Below are positions 12,206 through 25,400 of a DNA stretch of 64,000 nt, piece by piece (the stretch's first letter is position 1; every line of letters starts with the position of its first letter). Both the position numbers and the translations under genes were made by a program. Location: contig NC_091134.1 of the NCBI RefSeq assembly GCF_041381155.1, positions 16,494,008 through 16,558,007 of the forward strand, written 5' to 3'. The DNA comes from Argopecten irradians (taxonomy: Eukaryota; Mollusca; Bivalvia; Pectinida; Pectinidae). The notes below the pieces were generated by a model. The model saw only the letters and a list, made by a program, of their open reading frames with translations. It had not been told where the DNA came from and did no database searches.

Positions 12206-12709
12206 TTTATTATGAGATAGTCGTGTGGTGGATATAACGTCAATGATAGCATCCCCTTGAGTATTGAGGGTGGGAAACTGTAATATACTCTTTTCTTTAG
12301 CGTCCGTTATCTACAAGATGTTAATATAGTCTGCAATATTAAGAACGTTGTGACATCTAAACCGTAATAATGCCAACTTGGTCAAAAAAAAAAATCAAAC
12401 ATATAAGAATAAATACTTTATGAAATTTTATGAAAAAAACCCATTTAGATCATTTGTACCTGCATATGCATTATTATTTAGGGAATTCCCCTTTATTTTC
12501 CAGCAAACGGAATTTTCCCAATACATTTTCAAATACTTATGGGAATATTCTTGTCTGCATTATCAAATATATACGAAATTAATGATAATAAACTAGAACA
12601 ATAATCTTGTAGTTTATCAACCATAGCTTCACAACACATGCCAATTTGAAAACACAAATGAAAACAAAGCATTTTTTTTGTTTTGTATAAGTATCATTAT
12701 GCAAACAAA

Positions 12710-12757
12710 ATGGCGCTGGCAAAATACACCTGCGTAATATATGTCACAATTGTACAG
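12710..12757 (+). CDS. Candidate first coding exon (signal peptide) of the TNFR-like gene
   Basis: ATG in AACAAAATGGCG context, then 16 codons (MALAKYTCVIYVTIVQ), then a strong donor CAG|GTGAGT. The short hydrophobic stretch after a Lys fits the start of a signal peptide. It splices in phase 0 to the next candidate exon at 12,921. Assignment to the receptor gene beginning at 19,269 is inferred from strand, order and lack of any other gene between them. It could instead belong to an unrelated small gene. Confidence 0.4.
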
Positions 12758-12920
12758 GTGAGTACAAGAGATTCGTTGTTGTAAATACATGGGTATTCTT
12801 TTAACAATAGATAAAACGTGTGTATTACAAAAGATTATTTAATACAAAGTGAAGCAATTTTAGTTTATGCATTAGACGCTGATTTTATTTTGAAAAAGGT
12901 CTGCATGTATATATTTGCAG

Positions 12921-13012
12921 ATATCAACAGCAAAACCGATTTTACCTAGTACCTCATCTATTGTCTGGGAAGCCCGTCAACTGCATACCCGTGGAATGTC
13001 GGAAAGGTTTCC
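12921..13012 (+). CDS. Candidate second coding exon of the TNFR-like gene
   Basis: Acceptor TATATTTGCAG| and donor CC|GTAAGT bound 92 nt that stay open in the frame set by the upstream candidate exon (ISTAKPILPSTSSIVWEARQ, then LHTRGMSERF and CC). It ends in phase 2, whereas the exon at 19,269 needs phase 1, so at least one further exon is missing. A 29-nt microexon at 13,067-13,095 would restore the phase but would leave an intron of only 54 nt; it is not asserted. Confidence 0.4.
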
Positions 13013-16000
13013 GTAAGTAATCTGCAAGAAATAGCGTAACTTATCTACTTTACATTAATTGTGTAGTATGAAAAGGAAACATGTCATGATCAGAGGTAAA
13101 CATTGCTTACAAGCATGTTTGCTTTTATTTTCACAATTTGAGGACAGTAAAAAGCATTTGCATACAATGTTCACTGCATATGCATGTGAAATAAAACAAA
13201 AAAATATTTTCGAAGGGAATAGATAATTTCCTTTGCATATTTAAATAGTGAGCTGTCAACCAAAATGTAAACACTATATCTGTGTCAATCTATAAATAAA
13301 TACAGACTATACAGACTGGAAACTTTGTTACGTCATACTATCAAAAAGCATTGTGTATAACGTTATTGAGCACACCGTACACAGTTCGAGTAAAAAGCTG
13401 AGCATGTTAAGTGGTGCACATTAAAACTAATGAAATACTATGATCGACATCAATGTTGATGTTTTCCATGTAAATATAGTTTTAAATATATATTGACATG
13501 CACCATACATTTCTACACTCATGATCACCGCCCGTGTTATGTTGGCATGGTGCCAAGTAGTGTTATGGCGATCGGTATCATGTATATTGCTATCTACGAC
13601 ACGGCTGAACGATTCCCTGTATTTACGCATTTATTTTTGGATACACGTAATTTTTACACTAAAAGTAAATTAATTTGTATTAAATACAAATATAGAGTTA
13701 CATAGCACCAGTGTTTTTAAAAACAGTGGTTTTTTATTAAAAACTATATTTTGTGTGATTGTTTAAATGTTGATGGGCTGAACAGTCCAAAGCTAATCAA
13801 AACATAAAAACACACACACACACACACAAACACTATGCAATCGGACGATTATCTATCTTTTAAACTAATTATTGTACGTAAATTATGACATGATAGAACG
13901 TTCTTTTTAAAATGACTACAAATTATATACATGTACCTTCAAACTAGATCCATTATTTAATCAAAGTACTGAAAGTACTGCTGCGGTAAAACTTCTGGAT
14001 GATAGGAGTTGATTCGAGTGGTAAAGATTGATAAGTCAATGGTTATATTATCAGTATAACTGCAAATTGGAAAACGATCCAAAGAAAACAGGACTTAAAC
14101 TAAGGCTGAAAAACTAATACAAATAATTGTTTTTTATTTGGTCGTAATAATTTATCACATTGATTTATTTTCTCACATTTTGTACAGGTCCAGTTATTCT
14201 AAATACACATAATGCATTTCAGTGCAGAACCTTCAATCAAAGAGGAAGTATTTATTTTGTCAGGTTTTATATAAAGAAAAGTTTCAGCATTATGGTGACT
14301 TGTAATGTCAAATTAAATTGATTTTTTTTTTTGTTAAAAACTAAACAGGCATTCTTCAGATATCAAGAAAAAACTTACTGGTTATATTATATAAAATCTC
14401 ATATAATGTTTAAGCGATACCGTACACGTATTTGACCTTTAATGACTAATATGAATGACATCAAGGATTTCCTTTTTAACAAAAATGTATCTAGCAAGTT
14501 TAAGAACACCATACTATCTATAAGTACAAAATTTAATGGTTGTCAGACCGTGTAACATATATAACTAACGTATATTGTCATAAAGGATGACTTTCATGCT
14601 TCATAACTTCACGAATACTACTTTGGCAACATATCAGGGAGAAAGAGGGGAAAGAGAGGGAAAGAGAGAAAAAAAAATCTCTGTCAGCTATCAGCTGTTT
14701 ACCGGTATATGCTTTATCAAGTTTCAAGTACATGAATGTATATATATTAACTAAAGAACTAAATAACCTGAGTTAATTAACTAAACGACATGTAAATGGC
14801 ACGAAGGATGTTTTTTGTCAAAACATGTTAATATTTTTTCTCTATGTCTATCAAGTTTGTAGTACATTACAACATATATTCTAACAAACGGTAACGGCAC
14901 GAGTTACCTAAATGACAGATATTGTCATCAGTGTCCTTTTCTAACTACAATTTGTAAATATCTTCTTATTAAACATTATGGAAAGTTGTTCAGCAAAATT
15001 TGGAGCAAGGATAGGTCCAAAATTCGGATCGCAAATTCACTCAGAAATTTTACTTTGACATGATAATTTACTTTGAAATTTGACTATTGGTTCCAAAACT
15101 GTTTTCATAAGGCTTGAACATGATAATTTACTTTGAAATATGAATATTGGTAGAAAAACTGTTCTTATAAGGCTTGGTTCAAGAAAAACATAATTGTAGT
15201 ATATGAATTAATGAAGGATAGTGACACGCTTACTTTTTACTGTTTTGATGAATTGATACAAATCTATCAGATTAGTACTAATTTTGTGGAATATCACGGT
15301 TTTAGTATCTGCTATCAGAGAATACCTGAATTAGGCTGGACTCTGAAATATGTCAAATTTGTTTCCTACTTACATTAAATATTTCATATTGATCTGTACA
15401 ATGTAATGAAAAAATAACATGCTCCTACCGGGAGGAGAAGATGGGAAGACTTAATTAGTTCAGTCGAATCATTTGAAATGGGTTGATATTTCTAAAATTT
15501 CCTTTACAGTAACGAAAATTATAAGCTTCAGTGGTTTCAATATATATTATAGCAGATTCACTCAGCAATTTTACTTTGACATGATAATCTACTCTGAAAA
15601 AACATTGTGTTACAAATTATATAAGTACATTTGCCTAGTACAGAATAGTACGTACATGTATTACAATTTCATTTATATTTTAAACACCTCCAAATTTTCA
15701 TTTCATTTGCATAAACAACCAAACGATAAGATTTCGTTATAAAATGACACTTAATCCTCTAAACAATAGAACAGCCAACTCTAGATCACTGCTTATTGTT
15801 TTGATATTTTCCAAAAGAATTTATGATTTGTCCTTCCTTATATGTACATATTTTCTACTTGTCAAATTTTTGAAATTGATATTTATATATTATGTTTCTC
15901 TATACAATGTATTTGTCAAAGAGAACTAATAAAGAAACTTGATGTGGTCATGATCAATGTATCACACCTTCACGCTTGGCTGCACACTGCTACAGATACG

Positions 16001-16175
16001 AAGAGATGTATATATGGGGTGGTTATCTATCCTTTAATCTTTGAAATATTTTTCTCGAAAACCCAGCTCCCTACCGCTCCGAACCGCTGTAAATGAAAAT
16101 GTGTATGAGCAAGGGACGTCAGACACATTATATAACATGTGTTGAGAATATGTATAACAGTATTTACATTAAAAC
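13013..16175. other. Non-coding (probable intron) with simple repeats
   Basis: Contains a (CA)n run at 13,810-13,828, a purine GGGA/GAAA tract at about 14,636-14,680 and a tandem pair of about 62 bp (about 15,055-15,178, sharing CATGATAATTTACTTTGAAA). Small open frames here show no domain or splice support. Confidence 0.45.
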
Positions 16176-16177
16176 CT

Positions 16178-16300
16178 ATCTATTAAAACCACCCAGTGGT
16201 CCGAGTAAAAGTGGTCTTAATAGCGAGGTGGTCTTAATTCTGAAGTGGACCAGGTTTCTTCTATGATCATGACGATCAAGAACAGAAACTCTGTATCCTA
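16178..16300. repeat. GTGGTCTTAATAG-type dispersed repeat fragment
   Basis: Degenerate internal repetition of GTGGTCTTAATAGCGAGG and GTGGTCTTAATTCTG. A more diverged relative lies at about 17,595-17,735 (TGGCCGTAATAGTGGGATG). It appears to be an old dispersed repeat; the family is not named. Confidence 0.4.
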
Positions 16301-17881
16301 GCTGACCGGTACATAATATATGTACTGTATTTTTGTTTCAAAATTGAAATTTTATGAAAAATGCAATATACATGTATATATAAATGTATATTATATATAT
16401 ATTTTTTTTATTTTTTTGTTCAATTTTTTGCATTTAACACATTTACAAATACATGGGACATCAACATAAACTTGACATGACATATACATTACATTTATAT
16501 AAAAAACATAAGAAACATAACATAGCATGCTGAGTATGTACATGTACGTGTGGGGAAAAAACCAGTTTGATATATTTTGGTTAAGATAAATTTGCAAATT
16601 ACTATATTTGATCAATTAGTTTTGTCGGCCATTAGAATCTTAATCATATCATATTTTAATGCATGCGTATCTAATCAAAACCAATAATTTACAAATATTT
16701 TTTAAAGATTGATAAATTAGGGACATATAATGACTATACCATTTATTTCTAGAGCATAGACATATTTTTTTCTTTAAATTAAGTTAATGGTGTGTGCTTA
16801 CTTAAATCTTAAACTGAATTTCACTGAAGTAATTGTTGACAATCTAAATGAAAATACTTTTTCATTACTTTCTATTATGTTTTAATTATAATTCAAATAC
16901 ATATCGTTAGTTTAATCAGAGATTTAGATAGTTATTAAATTATCTATGTCTCTGGTTTAATTATCACATAGTATCACCTGAGGTAAATGAGAATCTATGT
17001 GTTTTAAAATTGGTATTGATCTGTGTAAATTATTATTAATATTTACGTAAATCGATTTTAATTACCCCGCCATGTGCAATGATTGGTCAAATAATAACTT
17101 ACGATCACAATCGGTAAAGTGTTTGAAAGACTACTGTGCAATAGTCAAGCGTACTTTTAACTAATGCAAAACACCGATTGTTTACCGCAACAAAATAGAT
17201 GACACATCTATTGAAATGAGATGATTGACGTACGGTACTTCATAAATATCTGAAATAAGATCAATATATCTCATACATTAAAGAATTTTAATTCCATTGG
17301 CGTTACACGTATGAGAAAGAACTGCCTAAATCGTTCGATCTCGCCACCAGAGCTATCGAAAGAACGTTGCATTACTTGTGGTTTCGATCACGTCAACTGC
17401 CAGTCACAAGTATGCAAATGATGGTGATTAACACTCTCCTAGTACAGGTAGATAATCTGATAATTAGGTCGACGGAAACAAAAGACTGACTGATGTACCT
17501 GCGGGTAGTTGTTCACGGGTTGCTGCGTGCGGGAAGGTGAGGCACAGCGAGGTGTGAAGTCACATGTGCCTGTGGTCATAATCAAATGGTCAATTAGTGT
17601 TAATTTAGTGGTCGTTGGGACTAATAAAATTGGTCGTAAAAACGGAATAGCGGTGTGATTGTATTTCTGAAGAGAAAAAAAAATCGGAACTGAAAATAAG
17701 TGGCCGTAATAGTGGGATGTTCGTAATTTAGTGTATATGCTATACATGTCTATGTTTGGAATAAACTTTTGGAAAATAAAAATAAAATAAAACAAAAATA
17801 AATATAAAGACAAAATAAAGAATATTTTCAAGCATGGTGAATTAACAACAAATAAAAATATGAAATAAAAAAAAAAAAATT

Positions 17882-17956
17882 AACCTGCCGACGATAAGGG
17901 TTGAACCCGGGCCATCAGCTTAGAAAGCTCAGGACTTACCACGACACCACTTGTAC
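17882..17956 (-). mobile_element. tRNA-like segment (SINE head or tRNA pseudogene)
   Basis: On the minus strand: TGGTGTCGTGGTAAGTCCTG resembles an A box and CCCGGGTTCAACCC a B box, with a 7-base loop TTTCTAA between AGC and GCT. The T and acceptor stems pair poorly, so this is not offered as a functional tRNA. Most likely the head of a SINE or a decayed tRNA copy. Confidence 0.45.
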
Positions 17957-17959
17957 CTG

Positions 17960-19268
17960 TTGATTGCCTCGGGAATATTATTAAGTTACTAATGAAATGC
18001 AGTTCACTATATTTTCTTATTTTCTTCGCAATCCACTTAAAATGATATTGATGCTGCTGAATAAGTTTACAGAATGATTCTAAACTAGTTTATATTGTAT
18101 CTGGGTGCAAATTACAACTACATATACCACAAAGGTGTGGTTATTCAGTTTATTCTTCACGACACCAGCCGGGGGGGTAAAAAGCTAGTTCCGGAATTGC
18201 GATACCAATACTGGTAAAACCAAGTTTTACCGTAAAAACTATTTTTGTTTCTTATTCATGAGACCTTCGTGTTTTCCAGTGGTTTACATTGTACAATTTT
18301 TGTATATTGACGTTCCAAAGCAACTCTACAGTAATAATGAATATATTACATACAAGATCACAATTGTAGAGTTAAAGTAGATACAAGACACGCGTATACA
18401 ATATATTCTTGTGCTCTATTGTTTTTCGTCTAGACTACATTTTGTAATACGCTGTTTAAGTTGTAAAGTGATCTCTCTGATATGACTGCCTGTTTCGACA
18501 AGGCAGTATTTGTACAAATTAATGCCTAGATTTTTTTAGTATTTTATTTAAATCTTATTCTATGTAGATTAAATATTAAACGAAAATCGTCTTGAAAATC
18601 ACAAGTTCACCAAATTTTATAAACACTATTCAAATACTTCGATAAGATAACCTACTCGGTCTAAATATATAGTAACTTCTATTGACAGATGATGATCTCA
18701 GATATAGTAATTTTACCGGAGAAAAATATTTCAAAAAAGAATTTTTTGCATTAAAAGTCTATCAATATGTGTCTAGGTGATTGTCATTTTATGTTAGATA
18801 TGGGGGAGGGGTATTTGTCTTTTGAAATGAAATATGGGTGAATATATTGCTGAATAACCAAATTATTCCGTTATCAAATCGTCAAAGAATACTCCTGTAG
18901 AATTCGTAATGCTATGATAGACATTTAATTAAAAACTTGGTGCACCGTTACCGTTGTTTCAATTCCGTAATGTACATTTGGGCAAGAAATCTACCCAATG
19001 AACACACACTACATGTAATTTGGCAATGAATGCAGAATTTATTCCCGATTTGTGATAAATCAATATACAAAAACAGAAAGAAATGCGGAGAAATAATGTA
19101 ATTAAATCCAATTATTTTTCGTGTGTGCAATAATAACCCTAGACAAAAATATGCTCGTTGTGTATCTAAATCCCATTCGAGACAAGGAAAACAAAAAAGT
19201 TTTAAGGTTTATTTTGATAATTCTATCCACATCTTTACCTTTCAAAAAAGGATACTTTCATTCCATAG
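17960..19268. other. Non-coding (probable intron)
   Basis: No supported exon or repeat seen upstream of the acceptor at 19,268. At least one exon linking 13,012 to 19,269 may lie in 13,013-19,268, but none could be chosen with confidence. Confidence 0.4.
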
Positions 19269-19421
19269 AGCTGTCGTTTTGCAAGAGAAACAGAACAACC
19301 GACTATTGTCACCTGTGTCCTCCTGGAAGTAAGCAGGACCAAGCTGTCTACTCTGGAATGGTCCGTTCTGAAGAGGACATTCCGAAATGTCAACGTATCG
19401 ACACTACGTGTCTTATGCCAG
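19269..19421 (+). CDS. TNFR-like gene, exon encoding first visible cysteine-rich part
   Basis: Acceptor TTTCATTCCATAG|, donor GCCAG|GTTTGT, phase 1 in and out. Encodes ELSFCKRNRTTDYCHLCPPG and on to DTTCLMP: five cysteines with the CxxCPPG pattern of TNFR repeats. The last 16 bases (19,406-19,421) recur exactly 32 bp downstream as the seed of the intronic array. Confidence 0.85.
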
Positions 19422-22400
19422 GTTTGTGGATTAGATAACGTGTCTTATGCCAGGTTTTTGGATTACATTTGTAAATGACGCATCTTATTTCAGGTTTGTG
19501 GATTTAATTACGTATCTTGTGCCATGTTTGTGGTTTAGACATCTTATTTCAGGTTTGTGGATAAAATGACGCATCTTATTTCAGGTTTGTGGATTAAAAG
19601 GCGCATCGTATTTCAGGTTTGTGGATTAAATTACGTACATGTATCTTATGCCAGGTTTGCGGATTAAATGACTTATCTTATTTCAGGTTTGTGGATTAAA
19701 TGACGCATCTTATTTCAGGTTTGTGGATTAAATGACTTATCTTATTTCAGGTTTATGGATTAAATGACGCATCTTATGCCAGGTTTGTGGTTGAATGACT
19801 TACGTTATTTCAGCTTTGTGGATTAAATGACGCATTTTATTTGAGGTTTTTGGATTAAATGACTCATCTGATGCCAGGTTTGTGGATTAAATGACGAATC
19901 TTATTTTAGGTTTGCGGATTAAATGACGCATCTAATGCCAGGTTTGTGGATGAAATGACTTATCGTTTGTGGATTAAATGACGCATCTTATTTCAGTTTG
20001 TGGATTAAATGACGCATCTAATTTGAGGTTTGTGGATTAAATGACGCATCTAATGCCAGGTTTGTGGATGAAATGACTTATCTTATTTCAGGTTTGTGGA
20101 TTAAATGGCGCATCTAATGCCCTGTTTGTGGATGAAATGACTTATCTTATTTCAAGTTTGTGGATTAAATGACGCATCTTATTTCAGGTTTGTGGTTAAA
20201 TGACTTATTTTATTTCAGGTTTGTGGATTAAATAACGAATCTTATTTGACGTTTGTGGATTAAACGACGCATTTTATTTGAGGTTTATGGATTAAATGAC
20301 GCATCTGATGCCAGGTTTGTGGATTAAGTGACAAATCTTATTCGAGGTTTGTGGATTAAATGACTTATCTTATTTCAGGTTTTTGGATTAAATGACGCAT
20401 CTTATTTGAGTTTTGTGGATTTAATGACGCATCTTATTTCAGGTTTGTTGATTAAATGACGCATCTTATTTTAGGTTTGTGGATTAAAAGGCGCATCATA
20501 TTTCAGGTTTGTGGATTAAATTACGTACATGTATCTTATGCCAGGTTTGCGGATTAAATGACGAATTTTATTTCAGGTTTGTGGATTAAATGACGCATCT
20601 TATTTCAGATTTGTGGATTAAATGACTTATCTTATTTCAGGTTTGTGGATTAAATGACGCATCTTATTTGAGTTTTGTGGATTTAATGACGCATCTTATT
20701 TCAGGTTTGTGGAGTAAATGACGCATCTTATGCCAGGTTTGTCGATTAAATGACGCATCTTATTTTAGGTTTGTGGATTAAATGACGCATCTTATTTCAG
20801 TTTTGTGGATTAAATGACGCATCTTATTTCAGGTTTGTGGATTAAATTACGTACATGTATCTTATGCCAGGTTTGCGGATTAAATGACGAATTTTATTTC
20901 AGGTTTGTGGATTAAATGACGCATCTTATTTCAGCTTTGTGGATTAAATGACGCATTTTATTTGAGGTTTTTGGATTAAATGACTCATCTGATGCCAGGT
21001 TTGTGGATTAAATGACGAATCTTATTTTAGGTTTGCGGATTAAATGACGCATCTAATGCCAGGTTTGTGGATGAAATGACTTATCTTATTTCAAGTTTGT
21101 GGATTAAATGACGCATCTTATTTCAGGTTTGTGGTTAAATGACTTATTTTATTTGAGGTTTGTGGATTAAATAACGAATCTTATTTGACGTTTAAGGATT
21201 AAACGACGCATTTTATTTGAGGTTTATGGATTAAATGACGCATCTGATGCCAGGTTTGTGGATTAAGTGACAAATATTATTCGAGGTTTGTGGATTAAAT
21301 GACTTATCTTATTTCAGGTTTGTGGATTAAATGACGCATCTTATGCCAGGTTTGTCGATTAAATGACGCATCTTATTTTAGGTTTGTGGATTAAAAGGCG
21401 CATCATATTTCAGGTTTGTGGATTAAATTACGTACATGTATCTTATGCCAGGTTTGCAGATTAAATGACTTATCTTATTTCAGCTTTGTGGATTAAATGA
21501 CGCATTTTATTTGAGGTTTTTGGATTAAATGACTCATCTGATGCCAGGTTTATGGATTAAATGACGAATCTTATTTGAGGTTTGTGGATTAAATGACGCA
21601 TCTAATGCCAGGTTTGTGGATGAAATGACTTATCTTATTTCAGGTTTGTGGATTAAATGACGCATCTAATGCCCTGTTTGTGGATGAAATGACTTATCTT
21701 ATTTCAAGTTTGTGGATTAAATGACGCATCTTATTTCAGGTGTGTGGTTAAATGACTTATTTTATTTCAGGTTTGTGGATTAAATAACGAATCTTATTTG
21801 ACGTTTGTGGATTAAACGACGCATTTTATTTGAGGTTTATGGATTAAATGACGCATCGGATGCCAGGTTTGTGGATTAAGTGACAAATCTTATTCGAGGT
21901 TTGTGGATTAAATGACTTATCTTATTTCAGGTTTGTGGATTAAATGACGCATCTTATTTGAGTTTTGTGGATTTAATGACACATCTTATTTCAGGTTTGT
22001 GGAGTAAATGACGCATCTTATGCCAGGTTTGTCGATTAAATGACGCATCTTATTTTAGGTTTGTGGATTAAATGACGCATCTTATTTCAGTTTTGTGGAT
22101 TAAATGACGCATCTTATTTCAGGTTTATGGATTAAATGACGAATTTTATTTCAGGTTTGTGGATTAAATGACGCATCTTATTTGAGGTTTGTGGATTAAA
22201 TGAAATTTGTGTGTGTGTCTGGGGTGTCTAAAATGATAACATATTGGTACATTTAGTTTTATATCATGACATTAATTATTTTTTGTTTTGCAATGTATTA
22301 AAGTTTGGCCTTATCAATGAAATCATAAGTTTAATTAGAATTTAACTGTAAGTTACTATTGTATACATGTACATTGTAAATTTTGTTGGTATCGTCGGAA

Positions 22401-25400
22401 ACCCACGGTAAATTGCACTTACGTTACGCTTCACTTGTGATAAGTGAAGCGTAGCGTTGTGCAATCGTACAGCCAACCGTGATTAGTGTAGCGAAGCATA
22501 GTGCAATCAACCGTGGGCCTCCGACGATGTACTGTACTGTTTAAGGCTTTGTTTATGTGTCATCAATATAAATGTCTGGACTACCTGATTATTATCCGAG
22601 TTTATAGTCATATGAAAACGCTTATACTTGTATGACCACTCATGGATAGTTGCGAAGAAAAGGATAAGCCGGACTTAAGACCAACCCGGCAACTGCGCAT
22701 GCCCCACAAATGTTAATTTTGAGAAGATTTTGATAAGTTACAAAAAAGGACATTTAAAACAAACAAACAAACACAAAAAACACATTTGAATACTAATATA
22801 ACAATACATTATAATACAACATTAAATTACAATAACTACATAGTAATCTTGTGATATTAAAAGAAATTAACATTTTCTATTTTATAGAAACAATTTCTAT
22901 TGTTGAAAATGGACGCGTTCACTGTGTGTGTGATATATCCCGAGGATATATTGGAGACGATGCGTTCTGCATAAGAATGGGAAGCTGTTCCCCAGGAATG
23001 GAACTCACTAAAACAGGTATGCAGTTATTTATCTAATTCATTTTTGTTTGGTTTGATCAGGGTCATGTAAGAATCGACGTGCCAGGTTTATTGGAGGAGT
23101 AAACCTGAGTAACCTGAGTAAAACCACCGACAGCGGTCAGTACCAGACAACTGCCCCACATAGGATTCGAACTCGTAACCAAGAGGTGGAGGGCTTGTGT
23201 GGATGAGCTGGGACATCTTAACCACTCCCGACATATTTTCACAAGCAATCCACCTCTGGGTCGCGAGTTCGAATCCCGTGTGGGGCAGTTGTCAGGTACT
23301 GACCGCTGGTCGGTGTTTTTATTTATTTAAAGCAATGTTAATACAGCCATCACATTGCATAACATCGCTTTAATCAAGCTTATCTTGACACTTTGAATTA
23401 CATTTCCAAAGTGAAATTATAACAATTCATATATTGTATAGGATTCAAGAATTATTTCTTAGAAACAGTGTAAAAATCAAATGGTATTGTAATAATTAAC
23501 GCCAATTAATCTCGCCCTTAAGAGCTTATTTATAATTTCAGCCTCTTGTACTAATATCATCGCGAGCTGAAACTACAATGTTTAGAGATTCATCATCCTA
23601 TCTTTGAAAATGCTAATTTTCTGTTGCTAAGGTGGTCGATGCATGCCCTGTCCTCAAGGAACATACAAGGCAACGGAAGACTATACATTCTGTCAGCCAC
23701 ATACCAGGTTTGATATTAAGATGCGGGTGCCCTATAGTAATCATGTTGTCCGTCCGTCCGTCCGTCTATCCATTTTATTATTTTCATACAATTATGATGA
23801 GAGGAAATATACTGAGGCTCTCAAATTTGGTAGGATGATTTCCCATGTTATTTAGACATGGTGCGTAACGTTTTGGACTAACCAGATTCAAAATAGTTGT
23901 TCAGCAGCCATATTGGATTTAGCGATGGAGAAATATATGGAAGTTTCAAAACTAGCTTATAAATATTTCGTAATAACATTTTGAAGCAAATTTGTTATCG
24001 TTGTAACCATGTTTTACTATAATGTCATCAGTCATTTTCAAGTCATCTTCGACTGTACATTTCATTGTCAAGATACTATTTTTCTAATCGTAAGACACAT
24101 TAAGCGGGGCCTTTTCGGGCGTGTCTGTGTTCTAGTTCGTGTGTATGAAAGATTTATGTTCATCGCAAACTTTCACCTCATGCTACGGTACATGTAGATA
24201 GACCGTACTGTTATTTGTGCTTTTACAGCTATCTGCATATTTTTTTCTAGATAAATGCCTAGTTACAATATTTAATTGGTAATATAAAAATAATACAATG
24301 ACCTAATACAGTTCATACAATATTATAATTTGGTTTTACAAATGTATATTGTTATAAGTCTTATCAACACTTGACGTAATTTAAGGATGGTATGTACAAT
24401 GTGTTGGGTGTGTTTTTGGAGGCAGCGGTATGTTCGTGCTGTGTCTCCATGTATGTAGGAAAAATAATCACTATTTCGTACTTTATCAATACGTTTTATT
24501 AAAGTGTTGATCAGGTGATTGTATTTCTTCTATTTTCGCGGACTACGTGAAGGGAATGTCCAAACTGTCAATAAATGAAATTACCCATTAGAAATAACTT
24601 TCAAAAGAAGGAAGAGTTTTGACAAATATCAAGCGATCTTGAGTTATTTTCTTTTAAAACATGAACAGTTTTTTGCTGAACTTTGGAAAATAAATTTTAC
24701 GAAATTCGTTAACGTGGTACGTCACATATTTTCGTTCTGACGCTAATGAACGGTTAATTACATATATAGAGAATACATGGTCAGTGTCAAAAAAATATGA
24801 GCTGTATCAGTTGATGTGGACTTCAAACAAGACCATGACGAGTCCTAAACGAATACAGCTAAACTTTATGTGGTACGTGTATACAGCTTAAGATACTGAC
24901 AATGTATAGTGTATGTTTTTATCCTGCAGCATTCATTTAAGACATTTTTCAGCTTAAAAGCATCAAAAATGTTGCAAAATATGTCTTGTCTTCCAAACAA
25001 GTTTCGTTTCGGAAGTAGTTTAATCGAATATACAACTGTTTTCCATCAGTGTCGAATACCGAAAAAGTATAAATATATGTGGTGCATTTTTTCCGTGTAT
25101 TCCGACAACGCCAATGTAGTTGTGTGATAAATTATATTTATACCTATAAAAGGAAATTAACGATATATATACCAATTGAAAATCTTATTCCCTTTGATAT
25201 CGCTAAATGGTTAAATTGTTCAGATATTTTATTTTGTATTATTACGCTTAATCAAACAATAATACGATTGACAGTTGTGATGCGAATGGTAGGGAGACTG
25301 TTGAAGAGGGAAATGCAATCTCGGATACCGTTTGTGGACGGTATTTACAGACAACAAAACAGCTGAAAAGCGTTCACTTGACACCGACCACCGTCGTTAT

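Noticed and set aside
13067-13095. Microexon joining the candidate signal-peptide exons to the receptor
   Set aside because: It restores the phase, but the preceding intron would be only 54 nt; phase agreement alone has a one-in-three chance.
17882-17956. Functional tRNA gene on the minus strand
   Set aside because: A- and B-box-like words exist, but the T and acceptor stems pair poorly; better read as a SINE head or pseudogene.
19422-22204. CRISPR-like array of 32-bp repeats
   Set aside because: Units are head-to-tail with no spacers, the sequence is eukaryotic, and the repeat derives from an exon junction.
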